Of a DNA stretch of 64,000 bases, positions 24,609 through 33,987 are shown one piece after another (position 1 is the first letter of the stretch; each line of letters opens with the position of its first letter). Location of the stretch: positions 1-64,000 of the forward strand of contig CAYRSS010000002.1 in the NCBI GenBank assembly GCA_964426945.1, in the 5' to 3' direction. A program made the translations under genes and the position numbers. The notes under the pieces were generated by a model. That model did not search any database. It saw only the letters and a program-made list of their open reading frames with translations, and was not told where the DNA came from. Source of the stretch: CAYRSS01 sp964426945 (GTDB lineage: Bacteria; Planctomycetota; Phycisphaerae; UBA1845).

Positions 24609-25883
24609 CTAATTGGGCCGGTCGCGATCGCTGCGCAGCGGATCCGGAGCCTCGGCCGAGGACACCGGCGCGCTCAGCATCAGCCCCGTGCCCTCAGGAG
24701 TTGTGCCCCGTCGAAGGACCGCACGGGCCGCCTCGACCTCCTGCTTGCGAAGGTAAGGCGCATCCTTCATGCGCAGGCACAGCAGACGACCATCGCTGTA
24801 GCCCAGGTAGATCGCATCGGTTTCCGTGTTGACCGCCGTGGCGAAGACGGGCCCCGCGTGGATCGACCGCACGACCTCGCCCGTATTCGCATCGACCATG
24901 TCGATGGCGCCATCCCGACGCAGCATGGCGGTTTCACCATCTGATTCGGCGAGGAACGCGACCGCGTCCGGATGCGTCCAGTTGATCGTGCCGGTGGCGA
25001 CATCCACCGCGCTGATCCCGAGGTCCGCGCATCGCTGGTACAACTGCGAGCCCTTCAGCACCGGACCCTCCTGGAGGGGCTTGGGAAACCGGGTGCGCCA
25101 GATGATCCGACCGGTCCCACGGTGAATCCCGTACAGCGAGCGGTCGGCCGACGCGGCGTAGACACGGCCGGCGTCGATCGCCAGGTCACCCTCCACGGCG
25201 CTACCGAGGCGGATCAGCCAGCCGTAGGCTTTGTCCAGGGCGCTGCAGGAGGCGACATGCCCCTTCTGCGTACCGAAGTAGAGTACGCCGTCCATCAGAA
25301 CCGGCGTGGTGCTCACGTTTGAATCACAGGCGAGGCGCCAGATCTCGACCGGGTCGGGGCCGAACTGATTGACCCACCGATACGCATAGAGGAAGCCGTC
25401 GCTGCCGCCGCCGTAGAGGTGATAGGCGTCGCCGATGACGCCCACCGCCGGCGGGAATGGCACGGGTGATCGGCGGATCTGCTCGCCCGAGTACTGATCG
25501 AACAGCCAGAGGTCCTCCGTGGTCGCAATGACCACGTGACCGTCGCGGCGCGTCGACTGAAGCTGCTGGGGCGGGTAGATCGTGAAATCGGGCTTGGTCA
25601 GGCTGCGTGTCCAGCGAAGCAGGCCGACGTCGGCCTTGACCGCGTAGATCTCGCCGAGGTCAGTAGTCGCAAACAGATTGTCCTCTCGGAGGAACAGCCG
25701 GTCCAGCGAGTCGCCGCTGCGCAGGGGCAGTTGCGCCTCCCAGTATTGCTGGAGTGCGGCCGACTGGATCTCCGTATCGGCGGCCAGTTGCACCGTCGCT
25801 GCGCGCTGTGTCCGACTGGACGAGCACGCGACGGGCAGGCTCAGGAACAGCCCCGCAAAGACCCAGGCGGATCGCCTCATCAT
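24609..25883 (-). CDS. PQQ-like beta-propeller lipoprotein
   Basis: A 424-residue lipoprotein with the lipobox LPVACSSS after a hydrophobic signal. The rest is a PQQ-like repeat propeller (LYAVKADVGLLRWTRSL-type blades: IYAVKADVGLLRWTRSLTKP, VYAASADRSLYGIHRGTGRI, ISAVDVATGTINWTHPD, IDMVDANTGEVVRSI). Catalytic PQQ-binding residues are not evident. Outer-membrane assembly factor BamB is a related propeller, but the identity cannot be assigned. The ATG at 25883 is preferred to a GTG at 25907 since it starts directly before the hydrophobic stretch. It is 69 bp upstream of purH on the same strand. Confidence 0.78.
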   Translation of the reverse strand: MMRRSAWVFAGLFLSLPVACSSSRTQRAATVQLAADTEIQSAALQQYWEAQLPLRSGDSLDRLFLREDNLFATTDLGEIYAVKADVGLLRWTRSLTKPDFTIYPPQQLQSTRRDGHVVIATTEDLWLFDQYSGEQIRRSPVPFPPAVGVIGDAYHLYGGGSDGFLYAYRWVNQFGPDPVEIWRLACDSNVSTTPVLMDGVLYFGTQKGHVASCSALDKAYGWLIRLGSAVEGDLAIDAGRVYAASADRSLYGIHRGTGRIIWRTRFPKPLQEGPVLKGSQLYQRCADLGISAVDVATGTINWTHPDAVAFLAESDGETAMLRRDGAIDMVDANTGEVVRSIHAGPVFATAVNTETDAIYLGYSDGRLLCLRMKDAPYLRKQEVEAARAVLRRGTTPEGTGLMLSAPVSSAEAPDPLRSDRDRPN

Positions 25884-25934
25884 GTCGAATAGCTCCGTGA
25901 ACCGCACCCAAAGGCGGGATCAATTCGGTTGGCG

Positions 25935-26213
25935 TCAGGCGGCCTCATCATCCGGCTGGAGAACCACCCCGTGGGCTGTCTCCCAGGCCTGCATCTCGGC
26001 GATGAGACCCAAGTGGTTGCGAATCGTCGCGGCCATTTCGGGCGAGGCGGGCACCACCTCGAACACGAACGCCCGACCGCCGATCCGCGCCTTGAGGTCG
26101 GCCTCGAAATCGCCCCAACTACCCTCGTAGAGGGTGTTGCGGATTCGCAGGAGCATGTGGTGTTCCGGTGTCAGTACCGGCCGCTCCCCGTGGCGCGAGT
26201 CCGACCGATTCAC
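25935..26213 (-). CDS. Hypothetical 92-residue protein
   Basis: A 92-residue protein I do not recognise. The core LLRIRNTLYEGSWGDFEADL followed by KARIGGRAFVFEVVPASPEM looks like a small alpha/beta domain, and the end is acidic (QPDDEAA). The start is a GTG at 26213, chosen because AGGAGG lies about 7 bases upstream. It lies 51 bp upstream of the propeller lipoprotein and 100 bp downstream of the FAH-family gene on the same strand. Confidence 0.65.
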   Translation of the reverse strand: MNRSDSRHGERPVLTPEHHMLLRIRNTLYEGSWGDFEADLKARIGGRAFVFEVVPASPEMAATIRNHLGLIAEMQAWETAHGVVLQPDDEAA

Positions 26214-26313
26214 CGGACGCCTCCTGCTCCGCCTCCCCACCCGGCTGCAGATCCGGGACCAGTAGACGGCATTCGGCGGAGGGCGTCAAGGCCGGCCCCT
26301 CCGAGGACCACCC

Positions 26314-27210
26314 CTAGCGGATCGGCGTGGTCAGCGTTCCGAGGCGCTCGATCTCCAGCTCGATGGTGTCGCCCGGAACGAGCCAGCCCTCCGTGTTTTC
26401 AGGGCCAAGCTCAAGTATGCAGCCCGTGCCGACGGTACCGCTGCCGATCAGGTCGCCGGGGTACAGCCGCACGTCGGCGGAGGCCCGCTCGATCATCTTG
26501 GTAAAGTCGTGGGTCAGGTCCTTGAAGTTGCCGCGTGAAATCTCGCGACCGTTCTTGCGAGCGAGCATCGTCAGGTCGTAGCGGCCGGGGCCCACGCGGC
26601 GATCGGCCAGCTCATCGGGCGTCACCACCCAGGGGCCGATGGCCGTCGCGAAGTCCTTCCCCTTGGCCGGGCCCAGCATGCACTTCATCTCCTCGCGCTG
26701 GAGGTCGCGGGCGGAGAGATCGTTCACCACCAGGTAACCGAAGATCGCCTCCTCCGCTTTCGCGCCGGAAACGTCCATCACCTCGCGGCCGAGCACGCAG
26801 CCGACCTCAAGCTCGAAATCCATCTCGCTGGTCGCGGCGGGCTTTCGAACGGGCTCGCCGTGCCCGGTCATCGTGGTCGGATTCGAGAAGTAAAAGATCG
26901 CCAGCTTGTACCACTCGTCGAGCATCCCCTGGCCACGTTTGGCGCGGGCGGTCTTCACGTGCTGCTCGAAGGCGTAGAAGTCCCGGAAGGTCCGGGGGTC
27001 AGGAACCGGCGGCAGCCAGCGGACGACGTCGGCGAGCGGCACCGTGCGACCCGTCGCCCCGCGGGCGAGGCTCATCAGCTTGTCGGGGCCGAGGCTGTCG
27101 AGCGCCCCGCGCAGCGAGGCCGGCGCATCGAGGACGACGACGCCCCCGTCCCGCCCTGCTGCCAGTACAGGCTTGGGGCTGTCCTTGAGCTGAACTACGC
27201 AGAATCGCAC
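26314..27210 (-). CDS. Fumarylacetoacetate hydrolase family protein
   Basis: A 298-residue FAH-family enzyme. Members hydrolyse or decarboxylate acylpyruvates or dicarbonyl compounds with Mg2+. The metal motif is seen in MDFELEVGCVLG (Glu-x-Glu) and LVVNDLSARDLQ (Asp). The C-terminal half has DLIGSGTVGTGC, also conserved, and the end is ELEIERLGTL. GTG 27210 is preceded by GGGGAGG, so it is chosen over longer frames. No neighbour suggests a pathway. Confidence 0.88.
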   Translation of the reverse strand: MRFCVVQLKDSPKPVLAAGRDGGVVVLDAPASLRGALDSLGPDKLMSLARGATGRTVPLADVVRWLPPVPDPRTFRDFYAFEQHVKTARAKRGQGMLDEWYKLAIFYFSNPTTMTGHGEPVRKPAATSEMDFELEVGCVLGREVMDVSGAKAEEAIFGYLVVNDLSARDLQREEMKCMLGPAKGKDFATAIGPWVVTPDELADRRVGPGRYDLTMLARKNGREISRGNFKDLTHDFTKMIERASADVRLYPGDLIGSGTVGTGCILELGPENTEGWLVPGDTIELEIERLGTLTTPIR

Positions 27211-27479
27211 GGCGGTTCCTCCCCGGTCTTGTGGACACGCGGTATCAGGCCGACCGGCAGCACGGGCCAAAAACGGCACCTGCGAGGCGGCGACCGAGAA
27301 TACCGCGCCCGGCGGCCCGGGGGAACCTCTGGCGACCCGGCGCGGCCGGCAGCCTCACCCTGTGGGATCGTACGCTTCATTCAGGGATTGCCAAAGCGGC
27401 CCGGCCACCGCCGGCCCCGGAGCGCTTGATATTGAGCAGCGAAAGTCGTGTCGAACTCCCGCTCGCGACGCCCACAAGA

Positions 27480-27851
27480 GTGGGCGCGGTCGTTGTGGCG
27501 CGCCCGTTGCACCCGTCGCATCCGCGACTTGCGAGTGATAATCATCGCCTCGCCCCCGCATCCACACCTTCCGCCCCGGCGGACGGCTACGCGGTCGCGT
27601 CAGCGATTCTAGGCTTCACAGGTCTCGTCCCGATCATCTGCCAAATAGTGGGGCTATGGCTCGGCGTCGTAGCGCTGAGGCGCATCCGGAAGCGGCATTC
27701 CGACCCGCGCAGTCGCTGGCTCGCCTGGGTCGGGCTCGGGCTGAACGGCTTCGCGCTGCTCGGTTGGCTCGCTGTGATGGCGGGGTTCGCCTGGCTGGCG
27801 TCAAGCGTGGGTGAGACAGCGAGTCGGCTCGGCTCAGTCGTACCCGTGTGA
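27480..27851 (+). CDS. Small membrane protein, DUF4190-like
   Basis: A short protein of about 123 residues with two hydrophobic segments (SAILGFTGLVPIICQIVGLWLGVVAL and LNGFALLGWLAVMAGFAWLA) separated by a basic loop (RRIRKRHSDPRSRWLAWVGL). This is the DUF4190 arrangement. The N-terminal 35 residues are Pro/Ser/Ala-rich and likely disordered. The start is uncertain: GTG 27480 is used here, but TTG 27426 after CGGAG is also possible. Function unknown. Confidence 0.55.
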   Translation: MGAVVVARPLHPSHPRLASDNHRLAPASTPSAPADGYAVASAILGFTGLVPIICQIVGLWLGVVALRRIRKRHSDPRSRWLAWVGLGLNGFALLGWLAVMAGFAWLASSVGETASRLGSVVPV

Positions 27852-27907
27852 GCCGGCCCTCCGACAAGGCGACACGCGACGGGTCACGCGTGTAGAGACG
27901 CGCTGCG

Positions 27908-28297
27908 TCAGCGGCGCCGGCGGGCGCTCCCGTCGCTGGACGACGCTGAACTGACCGTGCCCTGCGAGGACGGCTCAAGTGGAAGGCCGGTGGCCGGGTC
28001 CGCGCTCGGCGGGTTGGCCAGCAGCTTCGCCTTCATGACGCGGCCGACCTTGAACTTCACCGACCGCTTGGCGGGGACAGGCACCTTGTCCATCGTCTTG
28101 GGATTCTGGGCGAGGCGGGCGGCCCGGATCTTGCTCTCGAACACGCCGAAGTCCCGGAACTCCAGCCGGTTGCCCTGGCCAAGCTCTTCGATGATCTCGT
28201 CCAGAAAAGACTGGATCACCGTCTTGACCAGAACACGTTTGCAGCCTTGCTTTTCGGCGATGCGGTCGATGAGTTCTTTCTTGGTGATCGTCGCCAT
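27908..28297 (-). CDS. HU/IHF family DNA-binding protein with C-terminal tail
   Basis: A 129-residue HU-like nucleoid protein. The core TKKELIDRIAEKQGCKRVLV, the helix FLDEIIEELGQGNRLEFRDF and the beta-arm ESKIRAARLAQNPKT are typical. A tail of about 35 residues follows, rich in Ser and Pro and ending SARRRR, which is not part of standard HU. The start is taken at 28297 (MATITKKEL). An ATG 30 bases upstream at 28327 is also in frame. HU bends and compacts DNA. It lies between convergent and same-strand small genes and is probably monocistronic. Confidence 0.9.
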   Translation of the reverse strand: MATITKKELIDRIAEKQGCKRVLVKTVIQSFLDEIIEELGQGNRLEFRDFGVFESKIRAARLAQNPKTMDKVPVPAKRSVKFKVGRVMKAKLLANPPSADPATGLPLEPSSQGTVSSASSSDGSARRRR

Positions 28298-28576
28298 CTG
28301 GTCGAGCCCCTTGGCCGCAGGCCCCATCGCCCTGTGAAGTGTTCCTCCGGCCCCGGCGGACCCGCTGGTCAGCCGTCAGCCGGTTCCGCGTGCCGGCGAA
28401 GGCCGGAACGAAGCCGCCGACGGCGTCAGGAAGCCCGCCGCCGAATGAACGCAAGTTATCCTACTACAACGACTTCCCGCCCGCAAGCCTCATTCCCGGC
28501 CGCCTTGGGGAGCCTCAGTTGAGGGGTCCGGGAGGGGCTTGACAAGGGGTGTGAAGAGTGCGTCGCGCGAGCGGAA

Positions 28577-28894
28577 TCAGTGGCGACTGCGGCCCTGCTG
28601 CCAGGCCTCAGCGCGGCGGTAGTAGCTCGAGCGACCGTGGAGCCAGGGATCCTGAATGTCGATAATGCGGATCGAATACGTGGTGTCGCGAGAAAGTGCG
28701 TCGCCCAGCTCCGTAGACGGCCACGTGCTCCGGGCGACATCGGAATGCGGCTCGAAGACGTAGGGATTGAACAGCAGATCGTTCGACGGGGCGCGAACCG
28801 CCACGCGACAGCGCTGCCCGCCGCTCGGGCAGCAGCCGGCGGCCAGCGCCGCCAACACAACGCCCGCAAGGACGAATCTGGAAATTGCCTTCAC
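28577..28894 (-). CDS. Small putative lipoprotein
   Basis: A 105-residue lipoprotein: hydrophobic signal FVLAGVVLAALAAGCC with the lipobox LAAGC at about 16-20. The mature part (DLLFNPYVFEPHSDVARSTW, YSIRIIDIQDPW) is not recognised. The GTG start at 28894 is supported by AGGAGG 9 bases upstream. Same strand and 279 bp upstream of HU; no other context. Confidence 0.7.
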   Translation of the reverse strand: MKAISRFVLAGVVLAALAAGCCPSGGQRCRVAVRAPSNDLLFNPYVFEPHSDVARSTWPSTELGDALSRDTTYSIRIIDIQDPWLHGRSSYYRRAEAWQQGRSRH

Positions 28895-29114
28895 GCTTCC
28901 CGCCTCCTGAACCGTGGATGTCGACGGGGGAATTCTGGCAGTCGCCGGGCCGGGACAGGCGGGTGGACAAGGTGCCGATAATCGGAACCCGGATGGGTTG
29001 AGACTCCAACCGAACGGAGGCGCGTGCGGCGTCTGCGGATCGTGCGGGCTGTAGTGACAGCGCCGGCGCGCGGATCAGCGGACACCCCTCGATGCCCAGG
29101 GGGCTCGCGGCCGC

Positions 29115-30380
29115 TCAGGTATCGCTGCCACCCTGCTCGAATTCGACGGATGTCAGCCGGCGTCCCGCGACGCAGACGGCCCTCGGTGTGCTGTCGCTTT
29201 CGAACACGCCATCCCACCGCGGCTTGCGCCCGCCCTCCAGCGGAAGTACGACGATGTCGGCGCGCAGGCCCGGGGCCAGCCGACCCACCTGTCCGTCCAA
29301 GCCCAGCGCCTTGGCGCCGCAGTGGGTACCCATCTCCAACAGGGTCATCGCGTCGACGTCGGGGTGGCGGGCTCGGAGAAAGCGGAGTTCGCCGAGAATC
29401 GACAGGTCGGGGTTCGAGGCGAGGCTGTCAGTGCCGATGCAGACGTTCACCCCCGCCGCACGGAGCGCGCGGAAGGAATGGGGCTGATGGCCGAACGCCG
29501 CATGCGTCCGCGGGCAATAGGCCACACTCGCGCCGCTCGACGCGAGACGGCCAATGTCCGCACCGGAGGCGTAGTTGGCGTGAGCGATCACGGTGGCAGG
29601 CGTCAGCAACCCTGCGGCGTCGATCAGTTCGATCGGCCCCATACCTGTCGGCGTGATGCCCTCGTCCCACAGGCCGAGCGCTCGCAGGTGATCGGCGAGA
29701 GGGCCGGCGGCGTGCCGCGTGAACTCCGCTTCCTCTGTCGACTCGGCGGCGTGCACGCAAAGTGGCATGCGATGAGCCCGCGCAGCCGCTGCACAATGGC
29801 GCATCGCCGCCGGCTCGACGGTGTAGGGCGCGTGCGGCGAGAGCCCTACAACAAAGTCAGGACGCGGGGAGGCGAAGCCGAGCGCCGCCGCGAGCCGCTC
29901 GTCGAGCATCCGGCGCCGGCGCCCGATGGCGATGACCTCGCCGAAAGAGACCGCGGCTAGTTCGGACGCGGCGAGAATCGGGCGCGTCACGGCGGGGCTC
30001 GCTGAGATGTCGCCGACCGTTGTCACACCGGCAGCGAGCGACAAGCGGATCCCCGGCTGGACGGCGTCGCGAATAACCTCTGGCCCAGCGAGGCCGCCGC
30101 GCAGCTCGCCGACGAGGCGGCCTAGCCAATCGGCCAGGCTGCGACCAGGAGGTATTCGCCCCGCAAGCCCCGTGAGCTCCAGGTGTGTGTGCGCGTTGAC
30201 GAAGCCGGGCAGCAGCACGGCGTCTTCGTAATCGACGACTCCCCCGCCGGCCGCCGAGAACGGGCCGACATGAAGGAGCCGTCCGTCGCGCACCGTGACG
30301 GCGGCGTTCTCGATCACCGGCCCGCCGGGGGATGCGAGATAGCGTGCCCGGATCGTCAGCGTGTCGCCGGTTGAAGTCAT
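29115..30380 (-). CDS. Amidohydrolase of the cytosine deaminase/aminodeoxyfutalosine deaminase type
   Basis: A 421-residue metal-dependent amidohydrolase. Motifs are NAHTHLELTGL (metal His-x-His), HAAESTEEAEF, VIAHANYASG and IGTDSLASNPDLS (the Asp). The form resembles the aminodeoxyfutalosine/S-adenosylhomocysteine deaminase group, and the enzyme is likely a purine-type deaminase; its substrate is not established. The ATG at 30380 gives a normal length. Futalosine-pathway partners are not in the window. Confidence 0.78.
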   Translation of the reverse strand: MTSTGDTLTIRARYLASPGGPVIENAAVTVRDGRLLHVGPFSAAGGGVVDYEDAVLLPGFVNAHTHLELTGLAGRIPPGRSLADWLGRLVGELRGGLAGPEVIRDAVQPGIRLSLAAGVTTVGDISASPAVTRPILAASELAAVSFGEVIAIGRRRRMLDERLAAALGFASPRPDFVVGLSPHAPYTVEPAAMRHCAAAARAHRMPLCVHAAESTEEAEFTRHAAGPLADHLRALGLWDEGITPTGMGPIELIDAAGLLTPATVIAHANYASGADIGRLASSGASVAYCPRTHAAFGHQPHSFRALRAAGVNVCIGTDSLASNPDLSILGELRFLRARHPDVDAMTLLEMGTHCGAKALGLDGQVGRLAPGLRADIVVLPLEGGRKPRWDGVFESDSTPRAVCVAGRRLTSVEFEQGGSDT

Positions 30381-30568
30381 GGTCGACCCTCTCGGCATGG
30401 TCGTCCCTTCGACCCGGGCCGGCAACCCGCGGCGAGGCGGCCAGCCTGTCTTGGGCGCCGCTCGCGCCGGGCGAATCCCTGGAGTCCGCACGGCTCGGCG
30501 GGAGCCTCGCCCCCCCGAGGAAGAACGCGCCGCGCGCCGACTGGACAACCGCGCGGGCAGCGGAAACT

Positions 30569-31344
30569 TCAGGCCGGGGCTCGTTCGAACTCGACGATGG
30601 TGCCATCACGCTCGAAGCCAGCCTGCTCGAATGCACGCAAGGCGGCCGTGCGGCTGGTATCGACCTGGCCGATCACATGCCGCATGGCCAGCCGCCTCGC
30701 GAGGCCGAGCGCGTGATGAAGCAGTGCCGCCGCGGAGACCTCGGCCGCCGGGTGGGCTACGGTATGCAGATCCATGAGGCGGGCGAGGTCGCCGACCTGG
30801 TAGAGCGCACAGCGGCCCGTGGGCACGCCGTCGACCACGGATACGAACATGTCAAACGGCGGATCATCGAGCCGCGCTTCGGAGGCTTCGGCCGCGGCGG
30901 CCGCATCGGCCGTTGCGTCAAACGTCCGTCGGAACGCGGCCCGCATCGCACGGGCAGGGANNNNNNNNNNGCGATGTAGAACCAGTCGACCGGCAGGAGG
31001 TGCACCTCCGGCCAGCGGGTGAGCACCAGCGCGGCGTAGCTGCGGCGCTGAAACCCAGCCGGATGAAGCGCTTCGTCGAGCGAATCGGGCGACTGATCCA
31101 TCGCGGGGGCGACGCGAAGGCAGGCCAGTCCGCAGCCGCGAAAAAACTCGTCCGCCTCCCGCCACGCAGCCGCCGCATCCGCAGGAGAATCGAGCAGCAC
31201 CTCGCGATACTGGTTGACTTCCCCCAGCGTGGGGTAGGCCGGCGCGTGGAACGCAATCCCGAAGCGCAAAGTGGATTTCTCGCAAAGCTGCTGACAATGG
31301 GCCTGCGAGGTGCGGAGGAGGGAGCCGATGGTGGTGGTGGACAT
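30569..31344 (-). CDS. GNAT N-acetyltransferase-like protein, interrupted by assembly gap
   Basis: Two frames joined across the N gap at 30961-30970 give one protein of about 255 residues. The N-terminal part (MSTTTIGSLLRTSQAHCQQL to VHLLPVDWFYI) and the C-terminal part (RAMRAAFRRTF to IVEFERAPA) lie in different frames, so the gap length is not really ten. The C-terminal portion has GNAT features: YQVGDLARLMDLHTVAHPAA, a helix and RAFEQAGFERDG near the end. Acetyl-CoA-dependent transfer is expected; the substrate is unknown. Confidence 0.72.
30961..30970. other. Assembly gap (10 N) inside a GNAT-like gene
   Basis: Ten N residues. The reading frame changes across the gap, so its real length is undetermined. 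Confidence 0.95.
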
Positions 31345-31414
31345 TCGCAATACCCCGTGAACCCGGTCGGTCGTCCCCGGATGTCGACGGTGTGCTAAGT
31401 AGCTTGAGCGCGGA

Positions 31415-31651
31415 TCAAAGTCCAGAGTCGCCATCTTCGACCTTCATGGCCCAGGCGAGGGCGAGGGCGTTGCGGAGGATGCTAGTTCCGTAGGTTCGAG
31501 CCAGATCGAGGATGGCGGCTGCGCCTCTTGGCGTCCAGTCGGAGCCCAGCACGAGCGCGGCGATGATCTGATCGTCGGTGGCGGCCGGACCTACTTCGTC
31601 GATGAGTGCTTCGTACTCGGACAGGAGTACGTCTGAGGTGAGGTCGAGCAT
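31415..31651 (-). CDS. Hypothetical 78-residue protein
   Basis: A 78-residue acidic helical protein beginning MLDLTSDVLLSEYEALIDEV, with TPRGAAAILDLARTYGTSI in the middle. I do not recognise a family. GGGAG precedes the ATG at 31651. It is divergent from the nuclease-helicase gene at 31721, only 69 bp away, so they may share a control region. Confidence 0.62.
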   Translation of the reverse strand: MLDLTSDVLLSEYEALIDEVGPAATDDQIIAALVLGSDWTPRGAAAILDLARTYGTSILRNALALAWAMKVEDGDSGL

Positions 31652-31720
31652 TGCTGGACTCCCGGGTTCGCGGGCGGTCGTATGACGTCTGCCTGCGATT
31701 GATCTCGGAGGGTCGCACAA

Positions 31721-33787
31721 ATGGCGGACTCCCCGTGGCCAGGGATTATGGTAGCCTGGGGAGTGATGGCCCGCCAATCGCCCTGTTCCGATCCGCCGGT
31801 CGCCAGCCGGGCGTTCTACTCGGCTTCGATCGAGCGATTCCTGCAGCAAGATGACGATCAAGTCGTCGCGGCTTTGACGCGGAGCAGCTCCTTCGCGATC
31901 GAAACGACTCAACGCGACGCCTGGATAGCGCAGATCGAGATCCTGCGCAAAGCGCTGGTTCCACATCGCGAGGGCGGGTGGATCGCGTTCGAGTACGCAG
32001 TCCCGAGGGTCGGTCGACGGATCGACGTGTTGCTAGTGATCGGCCATGCCCTGTTCGTGCTCGAATTCAAGGTCGGGGAGCGGCAGTTCACGGCCGCGGC
32101 GACAGATCAAGTGTGGGACTACGCCCTCGACCTGAAGAATTTTCACAGCACCAGCCACGACAAGCCGATTGCGCCGATTCTGATCGCAACGCAGGCGGCT
32201 GCATCGAGTCTGACGATCGCGATGCGGGCAGATCAGGACGGTCTGCTGCGGCCGATTCACGCCACGCCCGGCCAGTTGGCCGACGTGATCGAGCTCGTGC
32301 TCCAGTTCTGCGACGGGCCGTCGATTGACGCCGGGAGCTGGGCGCAGGGTCGGTATGCGCCCACACCGACGATCATCGAGGCGGCCATGGCGCTGTACGG
32401 CGGACACGCCGTCGGTGAGATCTCTCGGAGCGACGCGAGCGCGATCAACCTGTCGAGTACCTCCGACGCCGTCTCACGCATCATCGAGGAGTCGCGCGCG
32501 AAAGGCCACAAGTCGATCTGCTTCGTAACCGGCGTGCCAGGCGCGGGCAAGACGCTCGTTGGACTGAACATCGCGACCCAGCACATCGACAAGGACAGTG
32601 AATTATACAGCGTATTTCTCTCTGGCAACGGGCCGCTGGTCGCAATCCTGCGCGAGGCTCTGGCACGCGATAAGGTTCGTCGCGAAGCGGGGACAGGGCG
32701 CAGCTTCAAACTTGGTTCGGCCCGGAGCGAGGTGAAGGCCTTCATTCAGAATGTGCACCACTTCCGCGATGATTGCCTTATCGATACGACTCAGCCACCA
32801 GTCGAGCACGTCGCGCTCTTCGACGAAGCCCAGCGGGCGTGGAATCTGGAGCAGACCGCCTCGTTCATGCTTCGTAAGAAGAAGCGGGCGAACTTCGCGA
32901 TGTCGGAGCCGGCGTTTCTCGTTTCGTGCATGGACCGCCACAAGGATTGGGCCGTCGTCGTGTGCCTCGTTGGGGGCGGCCAGGAGATCAACACCGGCGA
33001 GGCGGGAATCGGCGAGTGGATCCGGGCCGTGCAAGGCTCGTTCCCGCATTGGCAGGTTCATCTATCACCCAATCTGGAGGATGCGGAGTACACCTCGGGT
33101 GAAGCATTGCGACTGTTGGACGATCACCAGGGCGTCCACCGGAGCCCGGACCTCCATCTGGCCGTGTCCATGCGGTCCTTCCGCGCAGAGCGCGTCTCGA
33201 CTTTCGTCAAGCAGGTTCTCGATTGCGACGAATCCGCGGCCCGGCAGCTCTTCAAGCAAATACGCGAGCGATACCCCATCGCACTGACGAGAAACCTTCA
33301 GAAGGCCAAGGCATGGCTGAAGTCCAAGGCAAGAGGGAGCGAGCGTTATGGAATCGTCGTTTCCTCGCAAGCCCAGCGACTCAAGCCGCACGCGATCGAC
33401 GTACGGGCGCCCGTCAATCCGATCAACTGGTTCCTTGATCCGAAGGAGGACGTCCGCTCGTCGTACTACCTCGAAGATGTCGCGACGGAATTTCATGTGC
33501 AAGGGCTCGAACTGGATTGGGCCTGCGTCGTGTGGGACGGTGACTTCCGACGCACCCCCGGCGGCTGGCGGCATTGCGCCTTTCGTGGTAACAAATGGCA
33601 AAACATCAAGTCGCCTGACAGACAAACCTACTTAAAGAACGCCTATCGTGTGCTGCTCACCCGCGCGAGGCAGGGGATGGTCATCGTCATCCCGGAAGGC
33701 GATGACAGCGATCCCACGCGATGCGCGAGCTTTTACGACGCGACGTTTGAGTACCTGCACGGGATCGGCTTGGAGACGATTACGTAA
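31721..33787 (+). CDS. DUF2075/Schlafen-like DNA/RNA helicase with N-terminal PD-(D/E)xK nuclease domain
   Basis: A 688-residue nuclease-helicase. An N-terminal region has RRIDVLLVIGHALFVLEFKV: Asp102, then Glu115-x-Lys117, a PD-(D/E)xK type nuclease core. The DUF2075 helicase follows, with Walker A GVPGAGKT (271-278), Walker B VALFDEAQRAW (Asp368-Glu369), and later YYLEDVATEFHVQGLELDWA and NAYRVLLTRARQGMVI (the superfamily 1 motif V/VI region). DUF2075 proteins with this layout are found in defence contexts. Codons here use more A/T at third positions than neighbours, suggesting horizontal transfer. The start at 31721 has GGAGGG 8 bases upstream. Action on foreign nucleic acids is inference. 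Confidence 0.86.
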   Translation: MADSPWPGIMVAWGVMARQSPCSDPPVASRAFYSASIERFLQQDDDQVVAALTRSSSFAIETTQRDAWIAQIEILRKALVPHREGGWIAFEYAVPRVGRRIDVLLVIGHALFVLEFKVGERQFTAAATDQVWDYALDLKNFHSTSHDKPIAPILIATQAAASSLTIAMRADQDGLLRPIHATPGQLADVIELVLQFCDGPSIDAGSWAQGRYAPTPTIIEAAMALYGGHAVGEISRSDASAINLSSTSDAVSRIIEESRAKGHKSICFVTGVPGAGKTLVGLNIATQHIDKDSELYSVFLSGNGPLVAILREALARDKVRREAGTGRSFKLGSARSEVKAFIQNVHHFRDDCLIDTTQPPVEHVALFDEAQRAWNLEQTASFMLRKKKRANFAMSEPAFLVSCMDRHKDWAVVVCLVGGGQEINTGEAGIGEWIRAVQGSFPHWQVHLSPNLEDAEYTSGEALRLLDDHQGVHRSPDLHLAVSMRSFRAERVSTFVKQVLDCDESAARQLFKQIRERYPIALTRNLQKAKAWLKSKARGSERYGIVVSSQAQRLKPHAIDVRAPVNPINWFLDPKEDVRSSYYLEDVATEFHVQGLELDWACVVWDGDFRRTPGGWRHCAFRGNKWQNIKSPDRQTYLKNAYRVLLTRARQGMVIVIPEGDDSDPTRCASFYDATFEYLHGIGLETIT

Positions 33788-33867
33788 GCTTGGGAAGGAG
33801 CTGGCTCGACGCAAAGCCGTTGGCGTTGGCGATGCTGCCGGATCGGTGGCGTTGGTCAGCAGGGACT

Positions 33868-33987
33868 CCGGCCGGCGAGACGCCGGTGCCACAATGCGGC
33901 TTGCGCGCCTCCGTGGCCCTTCGTTTTTTCTCAGCGTCCTCTGTGGTTCATCTTCGATTCTGGCACCGGCCGACGAGACGTCGGCCG
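33868..33987 (+). repeat. Two REP-like palindromes beside gatA
   Basis: Unit one at 33868-33893 (CCGGCCGGCGAGACGCCGGT and trailing GCCACA) and unit two at 33961-33987 (TGGCACC then GGCCGACG-AGA-CGTCGGCC). Both share the GGCACCGG/CCGGTGCC edge of the purH-associated palindromes but have different cores. The second directly abuts the gatA stop codon. Between them is unexplained sequence without a gene. Confidence 0.65.
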
